Of a stretch of DNA of 64,000 nt, positions 8,818 through 17,325 are shown piece by piece. Within the stretch, counting starts at the first letter, position 1. Each line of letters starts with the position of its first letter. This DNA is from Pseudomonas viciae (GTDB taxonomy: Bacteria; Pseudomonadota; Gammaproteobacteria; Pseudomonadales; Pseudomonadaceae), in assembly GCF_004786035.1 (NCBI RefSeq), contig NZ_CP035088.1, positions 1,710,001-1,774,000 of the forward strand. Direction: 5' to 3'. A program made the position numbers and the translations under genes. The notes beneath the pieces were generated by a model. That model did no database searches. It saw nothing but the letters and a program-made list of their open reading frames with translations, and was not told the origin of the DNA.

Positions 8818-9129
8818 CTAGAACGCGACCTTGCCCAGGATCATGTCGCGGTACATGACGAAGTCGCCGAGCAAACTGTAGAACGGATACTGGAAAGTGG
8901 CAGGGCGGTTCTTTTCAAAGAAGAAATGCCCGACCCAGGCAAAGCCATAGCCGGCCACAGGCAAGGTGATCAGCCACCACCCGCCACCGATGACGAGCGC
9001 CAGAGCGAAAATAAGAATGACCAAGGAGGTGCCGACGAAGTGCAGTCGGCGACAGGTGCTGTTGCTGTGTTCGCTGAGGTAATACGGGTAGAACTCGGCG
9101 AACGTATTGAATCGTTTGGTGTTTTCCAA
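8818..9129 (-). CDS. Mpo1-like (DUF962) membrane protein
   Basis: The 103-residue protein starts MENTKRFNTFAEFYPYYLSE and then has the HxxxxxxxRRLHFVGT motif, two or three hydrophobic helices (VILIFALALVIGG, WLITLPVAGYGFAW) and VGHFFFEKNRPATFQYP. This is the DUF962 signature. The yeast member Mpo1 is an Fe(II) dioxygenase of 2-hydroxy fatty acids in alpha-oxidation; His28-type residues in HSNSTCRRLHFVG and in GHFFFEKN are the conserved candidate iron ligands. It is the first gene of a likely two-gene unit with the HD-domain gene. The activity of bacterial members is inferred from the family. Confidence 0.8.
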   Translation of the reverse strand: MENTKRFNTFAEFYPYYLSEHSNSTCRRLHFVGTSLVILIFALALVIGGGWWLITLPVAGYGFAWVGHFFFEKNRPATFQYPFYSLLGDFVMYRDMILGKVAF

Positions 9130-9211
9130 GACTGCAGGCTCTTTGGTTATTGTTCTTTATTTGAGTTTAGAGGGATCACTTACAACGGCCAGTGACAATC
9201 AGCGCCACTCT

Positions 9212-9350
9212 AGTGTCCTGTCTTACAAATACTGCTCCTTTTGGACGGCATCTGTTGCCGTCATGCGCGGGCTATGACTCGTCGCGGCGCCTTGCCTGAC
9301 GACATCAGCCGCTCGTCCAAAAAGGGGCATTATTTGTCAGACAGGACACT
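9212..9350. repeat. Long imperfect inverted repeat between divergent genes
   Basis: The arm at 9212-9247 (starting AGTGTCCTGTCTTACAAATA) pairs with 9314-9350 (ending TTTGTCAGACAGGACACT) at all but three positions plus one extra T, around a 66-base centre. It fills the divergent promoter region between the Mpo1-like gene and an AraC regulator. It could be a paired operator or a small MITE-like element. No transposase is present. Confidence 0.8.
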
Positions 9351-9405
9351 GTATCCTTCGCAAATCCAGCCGTACCCTGCGGCTCGTCATGCAAGTAAAA
9401 ACGTC

Positions 9406-10419
9406 ATGAACGAACGAACGACTTCTTCAAGCTGGGCGATGGGGATTGTCAAGGCGTTGGAAATGGATGGCCTGGATTGTCGGGTGCTGTTCAAGCAATT
9501 GGGGCTGGATTTTGATGCGCTGGACGATCCGGATGCGCGCTTCCCCCAGGATTCGATGACGCGGCTCTGGCAACGGGCGGTCGAGCTGTCGGGCAACCCG
9601 GCCATCGGCCTGAACATGGGCAAAGTGGTGCGCCCGGCGTCATTCCATGTGGTCGGTTACGCCTTGATGTCCAGCCGCACGCTGGTGGAGGGGTTCCAGC
9701 GGCTGGTGCGTTATCAACGGATCATTGCCGAAAGTGCTGACTTGAGTTTTCGCCTGCTGGAGGAGGGCTACGGGCTGATTCTGACGGTGCATGGCGACCA
9801 TCTCCCGCCCACCCGGCAAAGCGCCGAGGCGTCCCTGGCTTGTGCGCTGGCCCTGTGCAGTTGGTTGACCGGACGCACCCTGCACCCGGTCAAAGTGCTG
9901 CTCCAGGGCGTCGAACCCGAAGACTTGGCACCTTATCAGCAAGCCTTCCACGCGCCGCTGATGTTCGGTGCGCCCTACGACGCGCTGATCTTTGAGCGGG
10001 CCGACATGGAAGCACCATTACCCACGGCCAACGAAGCCATGGCGTTGCTGCACGACCGGTTTGCTGGTGAGTACCTGGCGCGTTTTTCCGGAAGCCGCGT
10101 GACCCACAAGGCCCGGCAGGTACTGTGTCGGCTTCTGCCCCAGGGGGAGCCCAAGCGTGACGTGGTGGCGCAGACGCTGCACTTGTCCCAGCGCACTTTG
10201 CAGCGGCGTTTGCAGGAAGAGGGCACCAGTTTCCAGAGTCTGCTCGAAGACACCCGCCGCGAACTGGCCGAGCAGTACCTGGCTCAGCCGACCATGACCC
10301 TATTGGAAATTGCCTATCTGCTGGGGTTTGCCGACCCGAGCAATTTTTTCCGGGCCTTTCGCCGCTGGTTCGATACCACGCCCGGTGAATACCGGGCGCG
10401 GCTGGTAAAGGATCAGTGA
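9406..10419 (+). CDS. AraC family regulator with arabinose-binding-type N-domain
   Basis: The 337-residue protein has the large N-terminal domain of OruR/ArgR-like AraC regulators (about 20-215; RLWQRAVELSGNPAIGLNMG and SFHVVGYALMSSRTLVEGFQ are characteristic) and a C-terminal helix-turn-helix pair (about 235-335; TLHLSQRTLQRRLQEEGTSF, LLGFADPSNFFRAFRRWF). I placed the start at ATG 9406 because the upstream extension to 9241 runs through the inverted repeat and shows no family similarity. It diverges from the Mpo1/HD unit, which it may regulate. Its stop overlaps the trkH end by 7 bases. Confidence 0.85.
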   Translation: MNERTTSSSWAMGIVKALEMDGLDCRVLFKQLGLDFDALDDPDARFPQDSMTRLWQRAVELSGNPAIGLNMGKVVRPASFHVVGYALMSSRTLVEGFQRLVRYQRIIAESADLSFRLLEEGYGLILTVHGDHLPPTRQSAEASLACALALCSWLTGRTLHPVKVLLQGVEPEDLAPYQQAFHAPLMFGAPYDALIFERADMEAPLPTANEAMALLHDRFAGEYLARFSGSRVTHKARQVLCRLLPQGEPKRDVVAQTLHLSQRTLQRRLQEEGTSFQSLLEDTRRELAEQYLAQPTMTLLEIAYLLGFADPSNFFRAFRRWFDTTPGEYRARLVKDQ

Positions 10420-11867
10420 CGCCAGAACGCCGGGATACACAACACGAACACCGTGATGATCTCCAGCCGGCCCAGCAGCATGCCACCGGACAGAATCCAC
10501 TTGGCCGCATCCGGCAGCGGCGCAAAGTTGCCGGCCGGGCCAATGGTCTCTCCCAACCCCGGGCCGACACCGGACACGGTACTGGCCGCGCCGGTCAGCG
10601 CTGTCATCCATTCCACGCCCAGTAACGACAGCAGCAGGGCGATCACGCAGATGGTGATGGCGAAGAAGAATGAAAACGTGAGGATCGAACGCACGATTTC
10701 TTCGTCGAGGCGGTGACCGTTGTACTTCTGCTTGATCACTGCCCGGGGATGGATCAGTTGATTAAGGTTGGCCCGCAGCAGGATGTAGGCGACCTGGAAG
10801 CGGAAGATCTTGATCCCGCCGGCCGTCGAGCCGGAGCAGCCGCCGACGAAGCCCAGGTAGAAGAACAGCATCAGGGAGAAGTTGCCCCATAGGCTGTAGT
10901 CCCCCAGAGCGAAACCGGTGGTGGTGACGATCGACGTCACGTTCAGCGCCACGTGCCGCAGGGCGTCCAACCAATGCAGGTCGGTGGTCGCCCAATACCA
11001 GGTGCCGAGCACGACCCAGGTCACCAGCAGTACCCCGAGCAGACCCTGGACCTGCTGGTCCTTGATCAGCGCCCGGCGATTGCCTCGCAGCGTCGAGACG
11101 TACAGGGCAAACGGCAGGCTGCCGAGGATCATGATGACAATGGCGACCCAGTGCACCGCCGGCTGGGTCCATTTGGCCAGGGACAGGTCCGAGGTGGAGA
11201 AGCCGCCGGTGGAGATCGCCGACATCGAATGGTTGATGGCGTCGAACGGGCTCATCCCGGCCCACCACAGCGCCAAGGTACCGAGAATGGTGATGCCCAC
11301 GTAGGACGCCACGATCAGTCGCGCCACCATGTGAGAGCGGGGCATGACTTTTTCCGAGCGGTCCGACGACTCGGTCTGGAACAGTCGCATGCCACCAATG
11401 CGCAGCAAGGGCAGGATCGCCACCGCCATGCCGATGAAGCCGATACCGCCGAGCCAGTGGAGCAGCGAGCGCCACATCAGGATGCCGGGGGACATGTTAT
11501 CCAGGCCGCTCAGGACGGTGGCGCCGGTGGCTGTGATCCCCGACATGCTTTCAAAGAACGAGTCCGTGTAGCTGATGTGCTGGGTCAGCAGGAAAGGCAG
11601 TGCGGCGAAGATACACACCACCAGCCAACTGCTGACGGTCAGCAGGTACATGTCGCGCGGGCGCAGGTGCACGTGTTCCGGGCGTCCGGGAAGGACCAGG
11701 GCCAGGCCGGCGACGAAGGTGATCATGCTCGACCAGAGGAACGAGGGCAGGTCGCTGGTACGCTCGAAGACCAGCAAGGTGGCCATGGGCACGACCATGA
11801 AGATCGCCAGGGTGATCAGGAAGATGCCGATGATGAAACCAATGATCCGTAGGGTCGGCAACGCCAT
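10413..11867 (-). CDS. trkH: Trk system potassium uptake protein TrkH
   Basis: At 484 residues this has normal TrkH length. It is polytopic with four pore loops; the selectivity-filter glycines are seen in SGITATGATVLSG, SMSAISTGGFSTSD, TSIVTTTGFALGD and STVSGVGPGLGE. GGCSGSTAGGIKIFR is a TrkH/KtrB hallmark. TrkH is the membrane pore of the Trk K+ importer and works with the peripheral NAD-binding TrkA, which is not in this window. ATG 11867 (MALPTLRIIG) matches relatives; the in-frame ATG at 11915 would add an unrelated hydrophilic 16-residue stretch. Confidence 0.92.
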   Translation of the reverse strand: MALPTLRIIGFIIGIFLITLAIFMVVPMATLLVFERTSDLPSFLWSSMITFVAGLALVLPGRPEHVHLRPRDMYLLTVSSWLVVCIFAALPFLLTQHISYTDSFFESMSGITATGATVLSGLDNMSPGILMWRSLLHWLGGIGFIGMAVAILPLLRIGGMRLFQTESSDRSEKVMPRSHMVARLIVASYVGITILGTLALWWAGMSPFDAINHSMSAISTGGFSTSDLSLAKWTQPAVHWVAIVIMILGSLPFALYVSTLRGNRRALIKDQQVQGLLGVLLVTWVVLGTWYWATTDLHWLDALRHVALNVTSIVTTTGFALGDYSLWGNFSLMLFFYLGFVGGCSGSTAGGIKIFRFQVAYILLRANLNQLIHPRAVIKQKYNGHRLDEEIVRSILTFSFFFAITICVIALLLSLLGVEWMTALTGAASTVSGVGPGLGETIGPAGNFAPLPDAAKWILSGGMLLGRLEIITVFVLCIPAFWRH

Positions 11868-12030
11868 GAAGTCCGCTCGGGCTGAAAGGGAAGGGCGCCA
11901 TTCTACCTGTGGCAAGGCGCATGTAAACCGACGCCCCTGTGGTGCCTGGCCTTATGGCAGCGGAATTTGCGCTAACGAACTCGCCGTACAAGCCTCTAGA
12001 ATAGCCAGACATTTTTTCAGGAGGTGGCCG

Positions 12031-12594
12031 ATGCAGGCTCTCGACGCTTTGCTCAACCGTGTTTCCGTCCCGCGCCTGGTCGACCCGGCGCCCACGCCGG
12101 AACAGCGCGAGGTCATGTTCGCCGCTGCGATGCGGGCGCCGGACCACGGCCAGTTGCGGCCATGGCGTTTTCTGACGGTCGAAGGGCAAGCACGTCATCG
12201 CATGGGCGAGCTCCTGGCCGAAGCGGCGCGGCTCAATGACCCGCAGGCCCCCGAGGCCGTCGTGGAAAAGGCCCTCAATGGCCCGTTGCGCGCGCCCCTA
12301 GTCGTGGTGGTGATCGCCCGCTTGCAGGAACACTTCAAAATCCCTAAGTCCGAGCAACTGCTGGCGGCCGGCTGCGCGGCCCATGGAATCCTGCTGGCGG
12401 CTTATGCCCAGGGTGTTGGTGGGGTCTGGCGTACAGGGGAGTTGTCGTACTCACCCCATGTCGCCAAGGGACTTGGCCTTGAAGACGGGGAAGAGGTGAT
12501 TGGTTTCCTTTACCTGGGCACACCGCAGAAAGAGGCGCGTACGGCGGCGAAGGTGGAGACGGCGGAGTTTGTCAGTGAGTGGAGCGGTCAATAA
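12031..12594 (+). CDS. Nitroreductase family protein (YdjA-like)
   Basis: The 187-residue flavoprotein family member starts MQALDALLNRVSVPRLVDPA and carries AAMRAPDHGQLRPWRF, the FMN-binding part of small single-domain nitroreductases such as E. coli YdjA, and QGVGGVWRTGE near the C-terminal flavin contact. These enzymes use NAD(P)H to reduce nitro, quinone or unsaturated compounds; the natural substrate is not evident. ATG 12031 has an excellent ribosome site (AGGAGG at 12019). It stands alone, convergent with phhC across a perfect hairpin. Confidence 0.88.
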   Translation: MQALDALLNRVSVPRLVDPAPTPEQREVMFAAAMRAPDHGQLRPWRFLTVEGQARHRMGELLAEAARLNDPQAPEAVVEKALNGPLRAPLVVVVIARLQEHFKIPKSEQLLAAGCAAHGILLAAYAQGVGGVWRTGELSYSPHVAKGLGLEDGEEVIGFLYLGTPQKEARTAAKVETAEFVSEWSGQ

Positions 12595-12637
12595 GCCCTT
12601 AGGGACTGCACTTCATTTCAGGTTGGCTTGATTCATC

Positions 12638-12665
12638 GTGGCGAGGGAGCTTGCTCCCTCGCCAC
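12638..12665. repeat. Perfect hairpin, short REP-like element
   Basis: GTGGCGAGGGAGC and its exact complement GCTCCCTCGCCAC are separated by two T residues. The 28-base palindrome lies between convergent genes and has no T tract. It resembles the second Pseudomonas REP class (GTGGCGAGGGAGCTTGCTCC) and could stop transcription from both sides. Confidence 0.75.
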
Positions 12666-12688
12666 AACATCAACAGCTGACGGCGCTG

Positions 12689-13882
12689 TTACTTGCACAC
12701 GTCAGCAATTGCCTCAGCCAACAGATCCAAACGTGTGGCGTCGATGCCCGCCACGTTGGCCCGGCCCGTGCCGACCATGTAGACGCTGTGACGCTCGCGC
12801 AGGCTTTTGACCTGTTCCGGCGTCAGGCCGGTGTAGGAGAACATCCCGCGTTGCGCGCCGATATGCGCGAAACGCTCGCGCAAACCGTGGGGTTCTAGGG
12901 CTTCGAGCAGGCCGCTGCGTAACTGAGCGATGCGCAGGCGCATGGTCTGCACTTCGTCGGCCCAGAGGCTTTTGAGCTCCGGATTGCCCAGGATTGTCGC
13001 CACCACGGCCGCGCCGTGATCCGGCGGCGTCGACCACAGGTTACGGGCGATATTCGCCAGTTGACTGCGAATGTCCACCAGCTTCTCGGCATCCCGGGCG
13101 CAGACGATCAGCGCCCCGGTGCGGTCGCGGTACAGGCCGAAGTTCTTCGAGCAGGAACTGGTGATCAGTACCTCCGGCAACGCATCGGCAAACAGCCGCA
13201 CCGCCCACGCATCCTGCTCCAGCCCATCACCAAAGCCCTGGTAAGCGAAGTCGATCAGCGGCAGCAGGTCGCGGCTGCGCATCACCTCCAGCACCTGGCG
13301 CCATTGCTCATGGGAGAGGTCGAAGCCGGTAGGGTTGTGGCAGCAGGCGTGCAGCAGCACCACGTCACCTTTTGGCGCCTGGTTCAGGGTCGCCAGCATC
13401 GCCTCGAAATCAAGGCGATTGTCAGCGCCCACATAGGGGTAATGACTGGCCTTGACGCCAGCGGTGGCGAAGATGGTTTCGTGGATCGGCCAGGTCGGGT
13501 TGCTCAGCCAGACGCCACGCCCCGGCAGGCATTGGGCGATGAAGTCGGCACTCAGGCGCAGGGCTCCGGTGCCGCCCGGGGTCTGGGTGGCGCCGGCGCG
13601 TCTTGCGGTGATCAGCGGCGAGTTGGCGCCCAGGACCAGTTCATTGATCAACTGGCCGAACGCGGCGTCACCGTGACCGCCGATGTAAGTCTTGGTGGTC
13701 TGGCGATCCACCAGCCGCTGTTCAGCCTGCTTCACGGACTGAAGAATCGGCGTCAGGCCCTGAGCGTCTTTGTAGACGCCCACGCCCAGGTCGAACTTGC
13801 TCGGATTGCTGTCCGCGCCGTAGGCCTCCATCAGGCCGAGGATCGGGTCGCCGGGCACCCGGCCGATGGCATCGAAATGCAT
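12689..13882 (-). CDS. phhC: Aromatic amino acid aminotransferase PhhC
   Basis: The 397-residue fold-type I aminotransferase begins [20 protein letters not shown]. It shows LGVGVYKDAQG, NPTW (129-132), CHNPTG (181-186) and the PLP lysine in SSCSKNFG (Lys246), with the dicarboxylate/aromatic-binding arginine near the C-terminus. In Pseudomonas phhABC this enzyme transaminates tyrosine and phenylalanine with 2-oxoglutarate. The start codon overlaps the phhB stop as TAATG at 13882, so translation is coupled. Family similarity alone would also fit TyrB or AspC; the operon context decides. Confidence 0.93.
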   Translation of the reverse strand: MHFDAIGRVPGDPILGLMEAYGADSNPSKFDLGVGVYKDAQGLTPILQSVKQAEQRLVDRQTTKTYIGGHGDAAFGQLINELVLGANSPLITARRAGATQTPGGTGALRLSADFIAQCLPGRGVWLSNPTWPIHETIFATAGVKASHYPYVGADNRLDFEAMLATLNQAPKGDVVLLHACCHNPTGFDLSHEQWRQVLEVMRSRDLLPLIDFAYQGFGDGLEQDAWAVRLFADALPEVLITSSCSKNFGLYRDRTGALIVCARDAEKLVDIRSQLANIARNLWSTPPDHGAAVVATILGNPELKSLWADEVQTMRLRIAQLRSGLLEALEPHGLRERFAHIGAQRGMFSYTGLTPEQVKSLRERHSVYMVGTGRANVAGIDATRLDLLAEAIADVCK

Positions 13883-14238
13883 TATTTGCGGCCCTCGGCG
13901 GTCTTGGCCACTTCGTCGGTGCGAGCGGCCATGATGAAGTCGTTGCGGTGCAGGCCCTTGATGGAGTGGCTCCACCAGGTCACGGTGACTTTACCCCACT
14001 CGGTGAGCAGGCCAGGGTGGTGACCTTCGGCCTCGGAGATTTCACCAACGGCGTTGGTGAACGCCAGGGCATGCTTGAAGTTCTTGAACAGGAAAACCTT
14101 TTCCAGCTGCATCACGCTGTCGCGCACTTCGATGTTCCAGTCCGGGATCTGCTTGATCAATACCGGCAGTTCTTCGTCGCTGACTTGTGGGGCGTCGGCG
14201 CGGCAGGCTTCGCAATGGGCTTGGTTCAGAGTGTTCAT
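13882..14238 (-). CDS. phhB: 4a-hydroxytetrahydrobiopterin (pterin-4a-carbinolamine) dehydratase PhhB
   Basis: This 118-residue protein has the dehydratase active site EGHHPG (His73, His74) and the later WWSHS (His91). It dehydrates the 4a-carbinolamine left by phenylalanine hydroxylase so that the pterin cofactor is recycled. I chose ATG 14238 ([17 protein letters not shown]), which gives the family length; the longer frame from 14283 lies in the gap after phhA. It follows phhA by about 100 bases and is translationally coupled to phhC. Confidence 0.95.
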   Translation of the reverse strand: MNTLNQAHCEACRADAPQVSDEELPVLIKQIPDWNIEVRDSVMQLEKVFLFKNFKHALAFTNAVGEISEAEGHHPGLLTEWGKVTVTWWSHSIKGLHRNDFIMAARTDEVAKTAEGRK

Positions 14239-14337
14239 AGTGTGTTCCTGGATCGAATATTTGAAAAACGTCGATGCACCCACGCTAAAGCAAAGCTGCG
14301 CTGTGCAACAGACTCAATTGAGATCAAAAGAGGCGGT

Positions 14338-15123
14338 TCACGCCGCTTTGGGTGGGAATTTCGGTGCGTGCAATCCCAGTTCCCGGCCGCGCTTGACCAT
14401 GCCCATGATGTCTTCGTGGGCCAGGTCGAATAGGCGCTTGAGCTCAGGCAGCACGAAATACACCGGCTGCAGGATGTCGATGCGGTATGGCGTGCGCATC
14501 GCTTCCAACGGATCGAAGGCTTGATGCTCCGGTTCGTCCGACAGGCAATAAACGGTTTCCCTAGGCGAAGACAGGATCCCGCCACCGTAGATGCGCCGGC
14601 CTTGCGGCGTTTGCACCAGGCCGAACTCGATGGTCATCCAGTACAGGCGGGCCAGGTAGACGCGTTCTTCCTTGGAGGCCTGTAGGCCGAGCTTGCCGTA
14701 GGTGTGGGTGAATTCGGCAAACCAGGGGTTGGTCAGCAGCGGACAGTGGCCGAATATCTCGTGGAAAATGTCCGGCTCTTGCAGGTAGTCCAGCTCTTCA
14801 CGGGTACGAATAAACGTCGCCACCGGAAACTGCTTGCTGGCGAGCAATTCGAAGAAGGTCTGGAAGGGGATCAGCGCCGGCACCCGAGCGACTTGCCAGC
14901 CCGTGGTTTCACCCAGCACCTTGTTGATTTCGCCCAATTGCGGAATGCGATCGTGGGGCAGGCCAAGCTTCTCGATGCCGTCCAGGTATTCCTGGCACGC
15001 ACGGCCCTCGATGACTTTCAGCTGGCGGGTGATCAGCGTGTTCCACACCGCATGTTCTTCGGCGGGGTAGTGGATAAAACCTTGCGCATCGGGCTCGCGG
15101 GCCACGTACTGCGTCTGCTTCAT
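14338..15123 (-). CDS. phhA: Phenylalanine-4-hydroxylase PhhA
   Basis: The 261-residue protein is a short bacterial aromatic amino acid hydroxylase. The iron ligands are His121 and His126 (FHEIFGHCPL) and Glu166 (MTIEFGLV). The pterin-binding region is PFQTFFELLASKQFPVATFI. It converts phenylalanine to tyrosine with tetrahydropterin and O2, the first step of phenylalanine catabolism. The length is typical of Pseudomonas PhhA (262). The gene diverges from phhR, and the gap between them holds two TyrR/PhhR-like boxes. Confidence 0.96.
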   Translation of the reverse strand: MKQTQYVAREPDAQGFIHYPAEEHAVWNTLITRQLKVIEGRACQEYLDGIEKLGLPHDRIPQLGEINKVLGETTGWQVARVPALIPFQTFFELLASKQFPVATFIRTREELDYLQEPDIFHEIFGHCPLLTNPWFAEFTHTYGKLGLQASKEERVYLARLYWMTIEFGLVQTPQGRRIYGGGILSSPRETVYCLSDEPEHQAFDPLEAMRTPYRIDILQPVYFVLPELKRLFDLAHEDIMGMVKRGRELGLHAPKFPPKAA

Positions 15124-15433
15124 GCTGCTCTCCTGCTGATTTCCCTCAGGGGGAAGGCGTGTTTGTTGTTATGTCCAGCGATGCATTAGAGATAACTCGA
15201 AGCAGGGGCGTGTGCAGCGGGTAGGCGAGGGCACGTATCGCGATAAGGGTGCGATTTCGTAAAGTTTTCGTTACGTATTCAGCGATGCTTCGGTGCTGCC
15301 GGGATTTTTGGCTGGGAAAGGGCCTACAGCTGTAACATAATCTTGACGTTTATTTGCGTCGGCACGCAGAAAAAACCTTGTGGTGAGGGATCAAGTCCCT
15401 CAGCGCGAATTTCCATCCACATCGGGCCTTTTT
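15124..15433. promoter_or_regulatory. phhA-phhR divergent control region with two PhhR-box candidates
   Basis: This 310-base gap carries no gene. CGTAAAGTTTTCGTTACG at 15258-15275 and TGTAACATAATCTTGACG at 15331-15348 fit the TyrR-type pattern TGTAAA-N6-TTTACA with two to four mismatched arm bases. Spacing between them is 73 bases. PhhR is the TyrR homologue encoded immediately beside them. I found no convincing sigma54 site on the phhA side. Confidence 0.55.
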
Positions 15434-16993
15434 ATGCGCATCAAAGTCCATTGCCAGAATCGCATCGGCATCCTGCGGGACATTCTCAACCTGTTGGTGG
15501 AGTACGGGATCAACGTCGCCCGAGGGGAAGTCGGTGGCGAGCACGGCAATGCGATTTATCTGCACTGCCCGAACCTGATCAACATCCAGTTCCAGGCGCT
15601 GCGGCCGAAATTCGAAGGCATCGCCGGGGTATTTGGCGTCAAGCGCGTAGGGCTGATGCCCAGCGAGCGTCGGCACATGGAGCTCAATGCGTTGCTCGGC
15701 GCCTTGGAGTTTCCGGTGCTGTCTATCGACATGGGTGGCTCTATCGTCGCGGCCAACCGGGCGGCGGCACAATTGCTCGGGGTGCGGGTGGACGAGGTGC
15801 CGGGGATTCCGTTGTCCCGGTACGCCGAAGATTTCGATTTGCCGGAACTGGTGCGTGCCAACCAGTCGCGGATCAACGGGCTGCGGGTCAAGGTCAAGGG
15901 CGATGTGTTTCTGGCCGACATCGCCCCGTTGCAATCGGAGCACGACGACAGCGAGGCCATGGCCGGCGCCGTACTGACGCTGCACCGGGCCGACCGGGTC
16001 GGCGAGCGTATCTATAACGTGCGCAAGCAGGAGCTGCGTGGCTTCGACAGTATTTTCCAGAGCTCCAAAGTGATGGCGGCGGTGGTTCGTGAGGCCCGGC
16101 GCATGGCGCCACTGGACGCTCCGTTATTGATAGAAGGTGAAACCGGCACCGGCAAGGAATTGCTGGCCCGCGCCTGTCACCTGGCCAGCCCGCGCGGGCA
16201 ATCACCGTTGATGGCGCTCAACTGCGCCGGCTTGCCGGAGTCCATGGCCGAGACTGAGCTGTTCGGCTACGGGCCGGGAGCCTTTGAAGGTGCCCGGGCC
16301 GAAGGCAAGCTCGGCTTGCTTGAGCTGACCGCGGGAGGGACGCTGTTTCTCGATGGGGTAGGGGAAATGAGTCCGCGCCTGCAAGTGAAATTGCTGCGCT
16401 TTCTGCAGGATGGTTGCTTCCGTCGCGTAGGCAGCGATGAAGAGGTGTACCTGGATGTCAGGGTGATCTGCGCGACCCAGGTCGACTTGTCCGAACTCTG
16501 CGCCCGGGGTGAATTCCGCCAGGATTTGTACCACCGCCTGAATGTCCTTTCCCTGCACATCCCGCCGTTGCGCGAATGCCTCGATGGCCTGGCGCCTTTG
16601 GTGGAGCATTTTCTTGACCAGGCCAGTCGCCAGATTGGCTGTCCGTTGCCGAAGCTGGCCGCAGCGGCGATGGAGCGTCTGAGTCACTATCATTGGCCGG
16701 GGAACGTCCGGCAGTTGGAAAACGTGCTGTTCCAGGCCGTTTCCCTGTGCGACGGCGGCACGGTGAAGGCCGAGCACATCCGCTTGCCGGACTACGGCGT
16801 GCGCCAGCCCCTTGGTGATTTCTCCCTCGAGGGTGGGTTGGATGAGATCGTCGGGCGTTTCGAGAAAGCTGTGTTGGAGCGGCTTTACTCCGAACACCCC
16901 AGCAGTCGGCAATTGGGCAAGCGGTTGGGGGTTTCCCATACCACCATTGCCAATAAGTTGCGCGAGTATGAGGTTGGTAAAATCGAGTCATAG
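15434..16993 (+). CDS. phhR: TyrR-type transcriptional regulator PhhR
   Basis: The 519-residue protein has the TyrR layout: an ACT domain (about 1-75), a PAS domain (about 80-190), an AAA+ sigma54-interaction-like domain (about 205-430; Walker A GETGTGKE at 235-242) and a C-terminal helix-turn-helix ending SHTTIANKLREYEVGKI. The sigma54-contact loop reads GAFEGA (282-287) instead of GAFTGA. The protein activates phhABC in response to aromatic amino acids. ATG 15434 matches the family start; the in-frame ATG at 15380 adds 18 unrelated residues. Confidence 0.95.
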   Translation: MRIKVHCQNRIGILRDILNLLVEYGINVARGEVGGEHGNAIYLHCPNLINIQFQALRPKFEGIAGVFGVKRVGLMPSERRHMELNALLGALEFPVLSIDMGGSIVAANRAAAQLLGVRVDEVPGIPLSRYAEDFDLPELVRANQSRINGLRVKVKGDVFLADIAPLQSEHDDSEAMAGAVLTLHRADRVGERIYNVRKQELRGFDSIFQSSKVMAAVVREARRMAPLDAPLLIEGETGTGKELLARACHLASPRGQSPLMALNCAGLPESMAETELFGYGPGAFEGARAEGKLGLLELTAGGTLFLDGVGEMSPRLQVKLLRFLQDGCFRRVGSDEEVYLDVRVICATQVDLSELCARGEFRQDLYHRLNVLSLHIPPLRECLDGLAPLVEHFLDQASRQIGCPLPKLAAAAMERLSHYHWPGNVRQLENVLFQAVSLCDGGTVKAEHIRLPDYGVRQPLGDFSLEGGLDEIVGRFEKAVLERLYSEHPSSRQLGKRLGVSHTTIANKLREYEVGKIES

Positions 16994-17015
16994 CTATTTA
17001 TCGATTGTGTTTTTG

Positions 17016-17116
17016 CTGGCCTCATCGCGAGCAAGCTCGCACAAGGTGATCGATTGCTCACAAATCATGGGAGCACTGGAGATCCAATGTGGGAGCGAGC
17101 CTGCTCGCGATGACGA
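17016..17116. repeat. REP doublet (inverted pair)
   Basis: ATCGCGAGCAAGCTCGCAC near 17023 faces GTGGGAGCGAGCCTGCTCGC from 17089, giving an inverted REP pair with flanks CTGGCCTCATCG and CGATGACGACAGTGGCC. It lies in the 332-base gap after phhR. This is a slightly diverged REP variant (AAGCTCGC and GAGCCTGC in place of GGGCTTGC). Confidence 0.8.
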
Positions 17117-17252
17117 CAGTGGCCGTTGCCAAGGTCAAGCGTTGCCGTAAGCGGCACAACACCGCCGGTTTTTCGTCTTCGACACATTTCAAAAATCCCT
17201 TCCCCAACCCTCCAACCCTTTGTTTGCCGGCGCGCGGGGCGCCAGAAAAAAG

Positions 17253-17270
17253 TTGGTCTGCAAATTGCTT
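17253..17270 (+). promoter_or_regulatory. sigma54 promoter of flgF operon
   Basis: TTGGTCTGCAAATTGCTT has GG (17255-17256) and GC (17267-17268) exactly ten bases apart, plus the TTGCTT tail of the RpoN consensus. It lies about 55 bases before flgF. In P. aeruginosa, flg structural genes of this class depend on FleQ and RpoN. Confidence 0.8.
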
Positions 17271-17325
17271 ATGGCTCAGTAGTACAGCAGTGGGCGGCAA
17301 ACGTCCGGCATGCAGAGGAACGACA

